Shown here in pieces: positions 1 through 5,771 of a stretch of DNA of 11,279 nt. The DNA comes from Peptoniphilus_A genitalis (GTDB taxonomy: Bacteria; Bacillota; Clostridia; Tissierellales; Peptoniphilaceae). Numbering within the stretch: position 1 is the stretch's first letter; every line of letters starts with the position of its first letter. The stretch lies in assembly GCF_949769225.1 (NCBI RefSeq), contig NZ_CATKPB010000017.1. One strand, given 5' to 3'. The position numbers and the translations under genes are program-made. The notes beneath the pieces were generated by a model. The model saw only the letters and a list, made by a program, of their open reading frames with translations, was not told where the DNA came from and ran no database searches.

Positions 1-10
1 ACCAGCTCCA
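1..10 (+). tRNA. 3' end of a truncated tRNA, probably tRNA-Thr
   Basis: The window opens with ACCAGC, then T, then CCA. This looks like the 3' acceptor strand, discriminator base and encoded CCA of a tRNA whose body lies before the window. It sits 27 bases upstream of tRNA-Tyr, close to the spacing in the rest of the cluster. Thr-Tyr-Gly is a common bacterial tRNA gene order, which makes Thr the best guess. The anticodon is not visible, so the identity is inferred. Confidence 0.45.
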
Positions 11-37
11 AAAAATCTTATTAGGGACTTACAACAT

Positions 38-123
38 GGAGGAGTTCCCGAGTTGGCCAAAGGGGACGGACTGTAAATCCGTTAGTTTAACTTTCAGTGG
101 TTCAAATCCACTCTCCTCCACCA
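38..123 (+). tRNA. tRNA-Tyr (anticodon GTA)
   Basis: The acceptor strand GGAGGAG (38-44) pairs fully with CTCCTCC (113-119), followed by discriminator A and encoded CCA. The anticodon GTA is at 73-75. The long variable arm makes this a class II tRNA of about 86 bases, as expected for bacterial tRNA-Tyr. The T arm carries GGTTCAAATCC. Confidence 0.96.
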
Positions 124-148
124 AAAATTTTATATAAGTTTTATTCAT

Positions 149-222
149 GCGGGTGTAGCTCAGTGGTAGAGCCCCAGCCTTCCAAGCTGGTTGCGAGGGT
201 TCGATTCCCTTCACCCGCTCCA
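149..222 (+). tRNA. tRNA-Gly (anticodon TCC)
   Basis: The acceptor GCGGGTG (149-155) pairs with CACCCGC (212-218). The discriminator is T219 and CCA is encoded. The anticodon stem CCAGC/GCTGG encloses a seven-base loop with TCC at 181-183. The T loop is GGTTCGATTCC. It reads GGA and GGG glycine codons, and GGA is common in this window's genes. Confidence 0.97.
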
Positions 223-228
223 TATTAA

Positions 229-305
229 GCACCTATAGCTCAGTTGGATAGAGCAACGGACTTCTAATCCGTGTGCCGGGGGTTCGAATCCTCCTAGGTG
301 CGCCA
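229..305 (+). tRNA. tRNA-Arg (anticodon TCT)
   Basis: The acceptor GCACCTA (229-235) pairs with TAGGTGC (295-301), followed by discriminator G and CCA. The stem ACGGA/TCCGT closes the loop with TCT at 263-265. It reads AGA/AGG, the arginine codons that dominate the coding sequences here. It starts only six bases after the preceding tRNA. Confidence 0.97.
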
Positions 306-314
306 AATAAATAT

Positions 315-390
315 TGGGGTGTAGCCAAGTCGGTAAGGCACCAGACTTTGACTCTGGCATGCGTAGGTTCGAGTCCTGCCACCCCAGCCA
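315..390 (+). tRNA. tRNA-Gln (anticodon TTG)
   Basis: The acceptor TGGGGTG (315-321) pairs with CACCCCA (380-386), followed by discriminator G and encoded CCA. The weak U-A first pair is a known tRNA-Gln identity feature. The stem CCAGA/TCTGG carries anticodon TTG at 348-350. The T loop is GGTTCGAGTCC. Confidence 0.97.
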
Positions 391-395
391 AGTGA

Positions 396-471
396 GACCC
401 ATTAGCTCAGTCGGCAGAGCACTTGACTTTTAATCAAGGTGTCGCGCGTTCGAATCGCGCATGGGTCACCA
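396..471 (+). tRNA. tRNA-Lys (anticodon TTT), copy 1
   Basis: The acceptor GACCCAT (396-402) pairs with ATGGGTC (461-467), followed by discriminator A and CCA. The stem CTTGA/TCAAG holds TTT at 429-431. It differs from the second lysine tRNA at 626-701 by one base: T411 here against C641 there, tRNA position 16 in the D loop. Confidence 0.97.
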
Positions 472-491
472 ATTTTTAATTTAATATTTGT

Positions 492-580
492 GGAGAGGTA
501 CCGAAGTGGTCATAACGGGGCGGTCTTGAAAACCGTTAGGGTGCAAGCCCACAAGGGTTCGAATCCCTTCCTCTCCGCCA
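492..580 (+). tRNA. tRNA-Ser (anticodon TGA)
   Basis: The acceptor GGAGAGG (492-498) pairs with CCTCTCC (570-576), followed by discriminator G and CCA. The anticodon TGA is at 527-529, in a loop closed by GCGGT/ACCGT. The extended variable arm and the 89-base length fit the class II serine tRNA. A terminator-like hairpin starts six bases after the CCA. Confidence 0.97.
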
Positions 581-585
581 TTTTT

Positions 586-610
586 AATCTGTGGTTGACA
601 CAGATTTTTT
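586..610 (+). terminator. Terminator-like hairpin inside the tRNA cluster
   Basis: AATCTGTG (586-593) pairs perfectly with CACAGATT (599-606) around the five-base loop GTTGA, followed by a short T run. This has the shape of an intrinsic terminator placed after tRNA-Ser. One tRNA gene still follows 15 bases later with no visible promoter of its own. It may therefore be a partial terminator or a processing hairpin. Confidence 0.65.
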
Positions 611-625
611 ATTGAAACTTAATAA

Positions 626-701
626 GACCCATTAGCTCAGCCGGCAGAGCACTTGACTTTTAATCAAGGTGTCGCGCGTTCGAATCGCGCATGGGTCACC
701 A
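626..701 (+). tRNA. tRNA-Lys (anticodon TTT), copy 2
   Basis: The acceptor GACCCAT (626-632) pairs with ATGGGTC (691-697), with CCA encoded and TTT in the anticodon loop (659-661). It is identical to copy 1 except for C641, tRNA position 16, where copy 1 has T. It is the last gene of the cluster, lying between two hairpins, and probably arose by duplication. Confidence 0.97.
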
Positions 702-705
702 AGTT

Positions 706-731
706 AGCTGTGAATTTGTCACAGCTTTTTT
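706..731 (+). terminator. Intrinsic terminator of the tRNA cluster
   Basis: AGCTGTGA (706-713) pairs perfectly with TCACAGCT (719-726) around a five-base loop, followed by five further T bases. It begins four bases after the CCA of the last tRNA. Its CTGTG/CACAG core resembles that of the hairpin at 586-610. Confidence 0.85.
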
Positions 732-1041
732 ATTATAATTTTTTAGATTTTAGAATAAGATTTAATTAAAATAGTAAATTTTATTCTGTTTGCAAGGGGA
801 TAAGAAATTAAAAATCAAAAAGACTTTCTTAAATAGCTTGTATGAATTTAAGTAGAAAATTTTTTGGGTTTTATTAATAGGTTGTAGAGAAATGGAGAGA
901 CACTATTCTTGAAGTTGTTTCTTATTCGAGCTAGAGCTTATTATTATATTTAAAATTTATATGACTTAGTATTATGTCACTAGAAAATTTTTAAATAATT
1001 AAGATAATTAAGATTTCTTAACCTTATCTTTACACCCTTAA
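732..1041. other. AT-rich intergenic stretch without a gene
   Basis: No open reading frame with a credible ribosome site and no RNA gene was seen on either strand. The visible structure is an imperfect inverted repeat at 752-763 and 776-787, a 12-bp helix with one G-T pair and a 12-base loop. Further on, a nine-base direct repeat TAATTAAGA lies at 996-1004 and 1005-1013, just before the operon promoter. Confidence 0.6.
1008..1021. promoter_or_regulatory. Possible operator: TTAAG-N4-CTTAA inverted repeat
   Basis: TTAAG (1008-1012) and CTTAA (1017-1021) are perfect inverted half-sites separated by four bases. The centre is 30.5 bases before the start of the -10 element at 1045. That is about -41.5 from a start site at 1056, which is where CRP/FNR-family activators sit at class II promoters. 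In such AT-rich DNA a short palindrome can arise by chance, so this is tentative. Confidence 0.35.
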
Positions 1042-1050
1042 TGCTATACT
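1042..1050 (+). promoter_or_regulatory. Extended -10 promoter of the redox operon
   Basis: TGCTATACT contains the TGn extension followed by a -10 hexamer matching TATAAT at five of six positions. No good -35 lies 16-18 bases upstream, which is typical of extended -10 or activator-dependent promoters. The predicted start is near 1056, only about 12 bases before the first ATG. Confidence 0.55.
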
Positions 1051-1067
1051 AATTGTGAGGTGAAAAC

Positions 1068-1214
1068 ATGAAGGATTTTGCAGAAAAAAAGTTATCATAT
1101 CTTATGTTACTCTTGTCTATTGCCTTTGTTATTTATGGAGCTTATAGACAGGAAGTGGATACAGTGCTTTCTAAGGCAATAAGAATTTGTTTGGAGTGCG
1201 TTGGAATTGGCTAA
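1068..1214 (+). CDS. CD1871A-like CXXC miniprotein, 48 aa
   Basis: The product is a 48-residue protein with a lysine-rich start (MKDFAEKK), one hydrophobic segment at about residues 9-26, and a short tail ending CLECVGIG, where Cys41 and Cys44 form a CXXC motif. I recognise this as the small family annotated as CD1871A family CXXC motif-containing protein; no function is established that I know of. A GAGGTG ribosome site lies 6 bases before the ATG. By the positive-inside rule the N-terminus is cytoplasmic and the CLEC end is outside or at the outer membrane face. Its 3' end overlaps the next gene by 14 bases, so translation is probably coupled. The role is inferred from context: a thiol or metal partner in electron transfer between the polyferredoxin and the thioredoxin-like lipoprotein downstream. 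Confidence 0.85.
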   Translation: MKDFAEKKLSYLMLLLSIAFVIYGAYRQEVDTVLSKAIRICLECVGIG

Positions 1215-2091
1215 TTTAATAAATCTTCTAAAAAATATTGGTAAAAAACGAAATTTATTTCAAGGAACATTTGCCCTTCTTACAAACTTACATATTCCAA
1301 ACTTCATCAAGGGAACTATCTACACAGGTAAGACTAAGAGCCTTTGTGTTCCAGGACTTAATTGTTATTCTTGTCCGGGAGCTGCCTTCTCTTGTCCAAT
1401 AGGATCCTTTCAAGCACTAGTTGGCTCGTCTAAATTTAATTTTGCCTACTATGTGACGGGACTAATGCTTTTCTTTGGAACTCTATTTGGAAGGCTTATC
1501 TGTGGTTTCATGTGTCCCTTTGGTTTTTTTCAGGATCTCTTGTATAAGATTCCTACAAAAAAGTTCTCTACAAGAAAATTTTCATTTTTAAAATACTTGA
1601 AGTATTTGATTTTAATTTTTGTAGTCTTTCTTTTTGGAATATTCTTAACTGACGAACTTGGAGGAGCTTCTCCATACTTCTGTCAGTATATTTGCCCACA
1701 AGGAATACTGGAAGGAGGAATACCTCTTTCTATAGCCAACAAATCTATAAGAGGAGCCTTGGGAAATTTATTTAAGTTAAAGTTTGCAATTCTCACACTA
1801 ATAACTTTGCTTTCAATATTTTTCTACAGGCCTTTCTGCAAATACCTTTGCCCTCTCGGTGCTTTTTATGCCATAACTAATAAGTTTTCATTTTACAAGT
1901 ACCATGTGGATGATTCTTGTATTTCCTGTGGCAAGTGTAAGAGAGTTTGTAAGATGGATGTGGACATGTCAAAGAATCAAAACGCTCTAGAATGTATAAG
2001 GTGTGGGGACTGCCTAAGGGCTTGTCCAACTTCTGCAATTTCCACCTCTATTAATAAAAATAAAGTTGACGAAGGAGTAAGTTATGAATAA
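1201..2091 (+). CDS. NapH-like membrane 4Fe-4S polyferredoxin
   Basis: This is a 296-residue integral membrane iron-sulfur protein of the NapH/NosR/RdxA-like group. An N-terminal cysteine cluster (C49, C55, C58, C65; CYSCPG and CPIGSF) comes first. Then come hydrophobic segments at about 79-100, 130-150 and 192-209, and three CxxxCP motifs at C101/C105, C161/C165 and C213/C217. Two ferredoxin-type 4Fe-4S sites follow, C240-C243-C246-C250 and C265-C268-C271-C275P. Relatives pass electrons across the membrane from a cytoplasmic donor to periplasmic or membrane acceptors. No ATG fits, so the start is TTG. TTG 1201 lies 4 bases after GGAG (1193-1196), and the in-frame TTG at 1207 would give better spacing, so the start is uncertain by two codons. 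The end overlaps the next gene by 8 bases. The natural acceptor is unknown; the adjacent thioredoxin-like protein is the obvious candidate. Confidence 0.9.
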   Translation: MELANLINLLKNIGKKRNLFQGTFALLTNLHIPNFIKGTIYTGKTKSLCVPGLNCYSCPGAAFSCPIGSFQALVGSSKFNFAYYVTGLMLFFGTLFGRLICGFMCPFGFFQDLLYKIPTKKFSTRKFSFLKYLKYLILIFVVFLFGIFLTDELGGASPYFCQYICPQGILEGGIPLSIANKSIRGALGNLFKLKFAILTLITLLSIFFYRPFCKYLCPLGAFYAITNKFSFYKYHVDDSCISCGKCKRVCKMDVDMSKNQNALECIRCGDCLRACPTSAISTSINKNKVDEGVSYE

Positions 2092-2653
2092 AGTTTTTAA
2101 TAAGATAAGTAAGTTATTTGTCCTTATGATTCTATTGGTATCTATGACTGCATGCACAAGTAAGGCACCAGAAGCAAGTGATATTTCTGGTGGAGATTCT
2201 TTCCCAAAGTTTGATGCAGTAGACTTTAAGGGCAACCCAGTAAGCAGTGATGTCTTTAAAGACCATCCGGTGACAATTTTAAGCATTTGGTTCACAGGTT
2301 GTAAGGGTTGCATTGATGAAATGCCAGCTCTACAACAAATTAGCGAAGAGTTAAAAGATAAGAATGTAAAGGTTATGTCAATTTGCCTAGACACTTATGA
2401 AAATAAAGAAATTAAGGAAGAAGCAGAAAAAATATTAGAAGCTAAGGGAGTAAAATATACTAACCTTGCTGTTAAACCTTCTGAAGAAATTGATGCTTAC
2501 CTTAAAAACCTAACTGCCTTCCCAACAACTTTATTAATTGATAGACAAGGCAAGATCATAGGCGATGCAAAAGTGGGTTCAGTTGATGACAAAGAAAAGA
2601 AGGCTGAACTTTACAAGAAAATTGACGAAGCTATAGCTAATGACAAAAAGTAA
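2084..2653 (+). CDS. TlpA/ResA-type thioredoxin-like lipoprotein
   Basis: This 189-residue extracytoplasmic thioredoxin-fold protein has a signal peptide at residues 1-23 ending in the lipobox SMTAC. Cys24 would be lipidated, anchoring it to the outer face of the membrane. The TlpA/AhpC-TSA-like fold follows: the active site is W69-F-T-G-C73-K-G-C76, and a cis-proline loop FPTT has Pro147. Most family members carry a WCxPC-type site, whereas here it is CKGC with the tryptophan four residues before the first cysteine. An extra Cys101 is also present. It starts 6 bases after AGGAG (2073-2077) and overlaps the polyferredoxin gene by 8 bases, so it belongs to the same operon. By family it should be a thiol-disulfide oxidoreductase, probably a reductase if fed electrons by its neighbours; the substrate is unknown. 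Confidence 0.9.
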   Translation: MNKVFNKISKLFVLMILLVSMTACTSKAPEASDISGGDSFPKFDAVDFKGNPVSSDVFKDHPVTILSIWFTGCKGCIDEMPALQQISEELKDKNVKVMSICLDTYENKEIKEEAEKILEAKGVKYTNLAVKPSEEIDAYLKNLTAFPTTLLIDRQGKIIGDAKVGSVDDKEKKAELYKKIDEAIANDKK

Positions 2654-2702
2654 TTTTTAAAATTGCAGTCACTTAATAAATCCTCATTAATATACACCTA
2701 TG

Positions 2703-2734
2703 GAGACCCTGAAAGGGGTCTCTTTTTTTTTTTT
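2703..2734 (+). terminator. Intrinsic terminator of the redox operon
   Basis: GAGACCC (2703-2709) pairs perfectly with GGGTCTC (2716-2722) around a six-base loop, followed by twelve T bases. It lies 49 bases after the lipoprotein stop codon and separates this operon from hcp. Confidence 0.95.
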
Positions 2735-2741
2735 AACTTCT

Positions 2742-2757
2742 TGTTGCATTTGCAACA
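2742..2757. promoter_or_regulatory. Perfect palindrome upstream of hcp, likely CRP/FNR-type operator
   Basis: TGTTGCA (2742-2748) and TGCAACA (2751-2757) are exact inverted half-sites around TT. The centre (2749.5) is 29.5 bases before the -10 hexamer at 2779, which puts it at -41.5 from a start near 2791. This is the classic class II activator position for CRP/FNR-family proteins. Regulators of this family (for example HcpR) are known to control hcp genes in anaerobes. The half-site is not one I can assign to a named regulator. Confidence 0.6.
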
Positions 2758-2778
2758 GAAAAGTTTTTATCTCTCTAT

Positions 2779-2784
2779 TAAAAT
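2779..2784 (+). promoter_or_regulatory. -10 element of the hcp promoter
   Basis: TAAAAT matches the consensus TATAAT at five of six positions. No consensus -35 stands at normal spacing; the palindrome at 2742-2757 covers that region, as expected for an activator-dependent promoter. The predicted start is near 2791, leaving a leader of about 47 bases. Confidence 0.5.
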
Positions 2785-2837
2785 ATTTTTAGAAGTTAAG
2801 AATTTTATGAATTTTAAAAATAGAAGGGATGAAGATT

Positions 2838-4451
2838 ATGGATATGTTTTGTTACCAATGCCAAGAAACTTTAAACAATAAGGGATGTACTAAGAGGGGA
2901 GTTTGCGGAAAGACAGCTACTGTTGCCAACTACCAAGACTTTTTAATTTGGATCTCTAAGGGGCTTTCTGAAATCGCTGTGAAAAGTGGGAAGGAAGATA
3001 AAGAGGTAATCGACAGAGTTATTTTAAACCTCTTTACTACTATCACTAATGCAAATTTTGACGATGAGCAAATAAAAAACAGAATCATAGATACTATTGA
3101 TCTTATGAATTCTTTGAGAGAAGAAAAAACTTACAGCGATGCAGGAGCTTGGTCATCTGTAGATTTTTCTGAAATCGATAAAAAAATTGCAAGTCACGAA
3201 GTTTCTATTCTTAGAGAAGAAAATGAAGACCTAAGAAGTTTAAAAGAGCTAATAACTTATGGCCTTAAGGGAATGGCTGCCTATGCAAGACATGCTAAGG
3301 TCTTGGGATATGAAAACCAAGAAGTAAATAAATTTATTTTAAGAACTATGGCTGATCTCTTAGAAGAAAAAAGCCTTGATGAATTAATTGCCTTGACTCT
3401 TAAGACTGGAGACATGGGCTACAGGGCCATGGCAACTCTTGATGGCGCCAACACAAAGACTTACGGAAACCCAGAAATTTCTGAAGTAAACATTGGAGCA
3501 AGAAAAAATCCTGGTATCCTAGTATCTGGTCACGACTTAAAAGACTTTGAAATGCTCCTAGAACAAGCAAAAGATTCTGGAGTGGATATTTACACTCACT
3601 CAGAAATGTTACCAGCAAACTATTATCCAAAGTTTAAAAAGTACGAAAACTTTGTTGGCAATTATGGGAATGCTTGGTGGAAGCAAAGGGAAGAGTTTGA
3701 GTCATTTAATGGTCCAATCCTAATGACAACTAACTGTATTGTTCCTCCAAAAGATTCTTACAAGGATAAGTTGTTTACAACTGGAGCTGCAGGCTATCCT
3801 GGATGCACTTATATTGAAGAGGACAAAGATGGTCACAAGGACTTCTCAAAAATAATTGAGCTTGCTAAGACTTGTGAGCCACCAGTGGAAATTGAAAAAG
3901 GAAAAATTGTGGGAGGTTTCGCTCACAGTCAAGTTATGGAACTTGCTGACAAGGTAATTGAAGCTGTAAAAAATGGCGACATAACAAAATTTGTCGTTAT
4001 GGCAGGTTGCGATGGAAGAATGACTGACAGAAATTATTATGAAGATTTTGCCAAGGAACTTCCTAAGTCAACTGTAATTTTAACTGCTGGTTGTGCTAAG
4101 TATAGATACAACAAGCTAAACCTTGGCGACATAAATGGAATCCCAAGAGTTCTCGATGCAGGCCAATGTAACGACTCTTACTCACTGATCCAAATTGCAC
4201 TTGCTCTAGTAGATGCCTTTGGGGTGGAAAGTGTAAATGATCTTCCAATTGCTTACAACATAGCTTGGTATGAACAAAAGGCTGTAATAGTTTTACTAGC
4301 TCTTTTAGCCCTAGGTGTTAAAAACATTCACCTTGGACCTACTCTTCCAGCCTTTTTATCAAAGAATGTAGTAGATGTTCTGGTAGAAAATTTTGGAATC
4401 GCTGGTATCACTAGTGTTGAAGAGGATATGAAAATTTTAAAAATAAAATAA
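2838..4451 (+). CDS. hcp: Hybrid cluster protein (hydroxylamine reductase)
   Basis: This 537-residue cytoplasmic enzyme belongs to the hybrid-cluster family, which handles NO and hydroxylamine stress under anaerobic conditions. The N-terminus has C5-x2-C8-x8-C17-x5-C23, the spacing of Desulfovibrio-type proteins that carry a 4Fe-4S cluster, rather than the Cx2Cx11Cx6C of E. coli-type Hcp. All expected hybrid-cluster ligands appear in order: H232 (SGHD), E256 (THSEM), C300 (TTNC), C391 (AGCDGR, the persulfide position), C419 (TAGCAKYR), C444 (GQCND), E479 and K481 (WYEQK). I chose ATG 2838 because AAGGG (2824-2828) lies 9 bases before it; ATG 2829 touches that site, and 2844 is also possible. 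No hcr reductase gene adjoins, so the electron donor is elsewhere. No terminator is visible before the next promoter, which begins 9 bases after the stop. Confidence 0.96.
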   Translation: MDMFCYQCQETLNNKGCTKRGVCGKTATVANYQDFLIWISKGLSEIAVKSGKEDKEVIDRVILNLFTTITNANFDDEQIKNRIIDTIDLMNSLREEKTYSDAGAWSSVDFSEIDKKIASHEVSILREENEDLRSLKELITYGLKGMAAYARHAKVLGYENQEVNKFILRTMADLLEEKSLDELIALTLKTGDMGYRAMATLDGANTKTYGNPEISEVNIGARKNPGILVSGHDLKDFEMLLEQAKDSGVDIYTHSEMLPANYYPKFKKYENFVGNYGNAWWKQREEFESFNGPILMTTNCIVPPKDSYKDKLFTTGAAGYPGCTYIEEDKDGHKDFSKIIELAKTCEPPVEIEKGKIVGGFAHSQVMELADKVIEAVKNGDITKFVVMAGCDGRMTDRNYYEDFAKELPKSTVILTAGCAKYRYNKLNLGDINGIPRVLDAGQCNDSYSLIQIALALVDAFGVESVNDLPIAYNIAWYEQKAVIVLLALLALGVKNIHLGPTLPAFLSKNVVDVLVENFGIAGITSVEEDMKILKIK

Positions 4452-4460
4452 ATATTATGC

Positions 4461-4489
4461 TTGACATTTAAAATCTAAGCTAATATAAT
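4461..4489 (+). promoter_or_regulatory. Consensus promoter of the met transport operon
   Basis: TTGACA (4461-4466) and TATAAT (4484-4489) are both perfect consensus hexamers with an ideal 17-base spacer. Such a strong constitutive promoter fits control exerted downstream by the T-box leader. The predicted start is near 4496. Confidence 0.92.
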
Positions 4490-4495
4490 CATAAG

Positions 4496-4749
4496 TAATT
4501 CAAAAATAAACTTTTGAGAAGAAGAGTAACTTAAAATTTTGATTAAAGAGAGCTTCGCCCAGGTGAAAGAAGTAGATGAATTTTTTGTGAACATGGCCTT
4601 CTCTAGGAAATACTGATATTAGGTATTTACGGGTCTTCCCGTTACAGAAGTAGAGTATGATAGTACTTGAAGAGGTCGCTTTCGTGAGGAAGCGATAAAT
4701 TAAGGTGGTAACACGAGCTTTCGTCCTTATTGGATGGAAGCTCTTTTTT
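4496..4749 (+). promoter_or_regulatory. T-box riboswitch, methionine (AUG) specifier
   Basis: This leader controls the met transporter genes by sensing uncharged tRNA. The base of stem I is GAGAAG (4516-4521) with CTTCTC (4598-4603). The specifier bulge has the AGTA loop-E strand at 4525-4528 facing GAAC then ATG (4593-4595). The distal region shows AGAGAGC and GGTGAAAG. A hairpin at about 4674-4693 (TCGCTTTC/GGAAGCGA) would be stem III. The T-box motif AAGGTGGTAACACG starts at 4702. Its TGGT (4706-4709) would pair with a tRNA ending in A-CCA, fitting tRNA-Met. The antiterminator uses TAAGG (4701-4705) with CCTTA (4725-4729). A His reading (CAU) is possible one base earlier, but the methionine genes downstream favour AUG. 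Confidence 0.93.
4715..4749 (+). terminator. Regulated terminator of the T-box
   Basis: Bases 4715-4726 pair with 4732-4743 as a 12-bp stem with two G-U wobbles and the loop TTATT, followed by six T bases. Its left arm overlaps the antiterminator helix, so the two structures exclude each other. The metN ribosome site starts nine bases after the T run. Confidence 0.93.
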
Positions 4750-4766
4750 ATTGTTTTGGAGGAAAA

Positions 4767-5771
4767 ATGATTGAAGTAAAAAATTTGGTTAAAGAATTTA
4801 AAACTGAGGGAAGAAGTTTTAGAGCCATAAATGATGTTTCTTTCAAGGTCAATCGGGGAGAGATTTACGGTGTCATCGGTTTATCTGGTGCCGGCAAGTC
4901 AACCCTTGTTAGATGTATCAATAGACTAGAAGAGCCAAGCTCTGGAGAAATCCTAGTCGATGGCAAATCTATCATTGGCCTAAATGAAAAGGAACTCAGG
5001 GCTGCAAGAAAGGATATTGGAATGATCTTCCAATATTTCAACTTATTCATGCAAAAGACTGTTGCAGAAAATATTGCCTATCCCCTAGAAATCTCTGGGG
5101 TGTCCAGGGAAAAGATAAATAAGAGGGTAGATGAACTTCTAAACTTTATAGACCTAGAAGATAAGAAGAACTCTTATCCAGCAGAATTGTCTGGTGGACA
5201 AAAGCAAAGGGTGGCAATAGCAAGAGCCATTGCAACTAACCCATCAATCCTACTTTCAGATGAAGGAACATCAGCCCTTGACCCGGCAAACACAAAGTCA
5301 GTCCTTAGTCTTTTAAAGAAGATAGTAGATGAATTTGACATGACAGTTATAATGATCACCCATCAAATGGAAGTTGCTAAAGAAATTTGTGACAGGATTG
5401 CAGTTATGGAGGCTGGAAAAATTATTGAAGAAAATAACACAAAGGAACTCTTCACTAATCCAAAGACTGCTGTAACAAGATCCTTTATAAAGAATCTTGA
5501 AGACGATGTGGAAGAAGGTTATGTAAGGGCTAGCGACTACAAGGGAGATGTCCTTAGACTATCCTATGCAGACAACAACTATGACAAGCCAATTCTTTCC
5601 CAATGCGTCAAGAAGTTTGACATAGATTTTTCCATCTTATCTGGAAATATAAACAAGCTAAATGCGGCAAATGTTGGTTACCTTACAGTTCAAATCCTAG
5701 GTAAGGATGAAGAAAGAGCAAGGGCCATTGAATTCTTAAAAGAAAACAGCGTAATTGTGGAGGTGCTTTAA
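4767..5771 (+). CDS. metN: Methionine ABC transporter ATP-binding protein
   Basis: This 334-residue ATPase of the D/L-methionine importer acts on the cytoplasmic face with MetI. It has Walker A GLSGAGKST (38-46), Q-loop Gln89, signature LSGGQKQR (141-148), Walker B ILLSDE with Asp165 and Glu166, and switch His199. A C-terminal NIL domain (about 255-334) in this family binds methionine and inhibits transport when the cell has enough. The Walker B follow-on reads DEGTSALDP rather than the usual DEATSALDP. The start is ATG 4767 with GGAGG at 4758-4762; the frame is open back to 4734, but that part lies in the T-box terminator. The stop codon abuts the metI ATG. Confidence 0.96.
   Translation: MIEVKNLVKEFKTEGRSFRAINDVSFKVNRGEIYGVIGLSGAGKSTLVRCINRLEEPSSGEILVDGKSIIGLNEKELRAARKDIGMIFQYFNLFMQKTVAENIAYPLEISGVSREKINKRVDELLNFIDLEDKKNSYPAELSGGQKQRVAIARAIATNPSILLSDEGTSALDPANTKSVLSLLKKIVDEFDMTVIMITHQMEVAKEICDRIAVMEAGKIIEENNTKELFTNPKTAVTRSFIKNLEDDVEEGYVRASDYKGDVLRLSYADNNYDKPILSQCVKKFDIDFSILSGNINKLNAANVGYLTVQILGKDEERARAIEFLKENSVIVEVL

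Noticed and set aside
29..402. Two minus-strand open frames of 67 and 63 codons across the tRNA genes
   Set aside because: They run antisense through tRNA-Tyr, Gly, Arg and Gln and give the familiar spurious peptides (such as GALPLSYTR) made by translating tRNA genes.
595..625. TTGACA at 595-600 as a promoter for the second tRNA-Lys
   Set aside because: It is part of the hairpin at 586-610, and any -10 at proper spacing would start transcription inside the tRNA.
2014..2394. Minus-strand open frame of 126 codons opposite the thioredoxin-like gene
   Set aside because: It is fully antisense to two well-supported genes, lacks a ribosome site, and its peptide shows no recognisable domain.
2829..2837. 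ATG 2829 as the hcp start
   Set aside because: The AAGGG ribosome site directly touches this ATG, leaving no spacing; ATG 2838 has 9 bases and gives the usual family N-terminus.
2663..2881. Open frame of 72 codons between the redox operon and hcp
   Set aside because: It reads through the terminator (FFFF from the T run), the operator and into hcp in another frame, and has no ribosome site.
4734..4766. Upstream ATG for metN at 4734
   Set aside because: It lies within the T-box terminator stem and has no ribosome site; ATG 4767 follows GGAGG and gives the standard MetN start.
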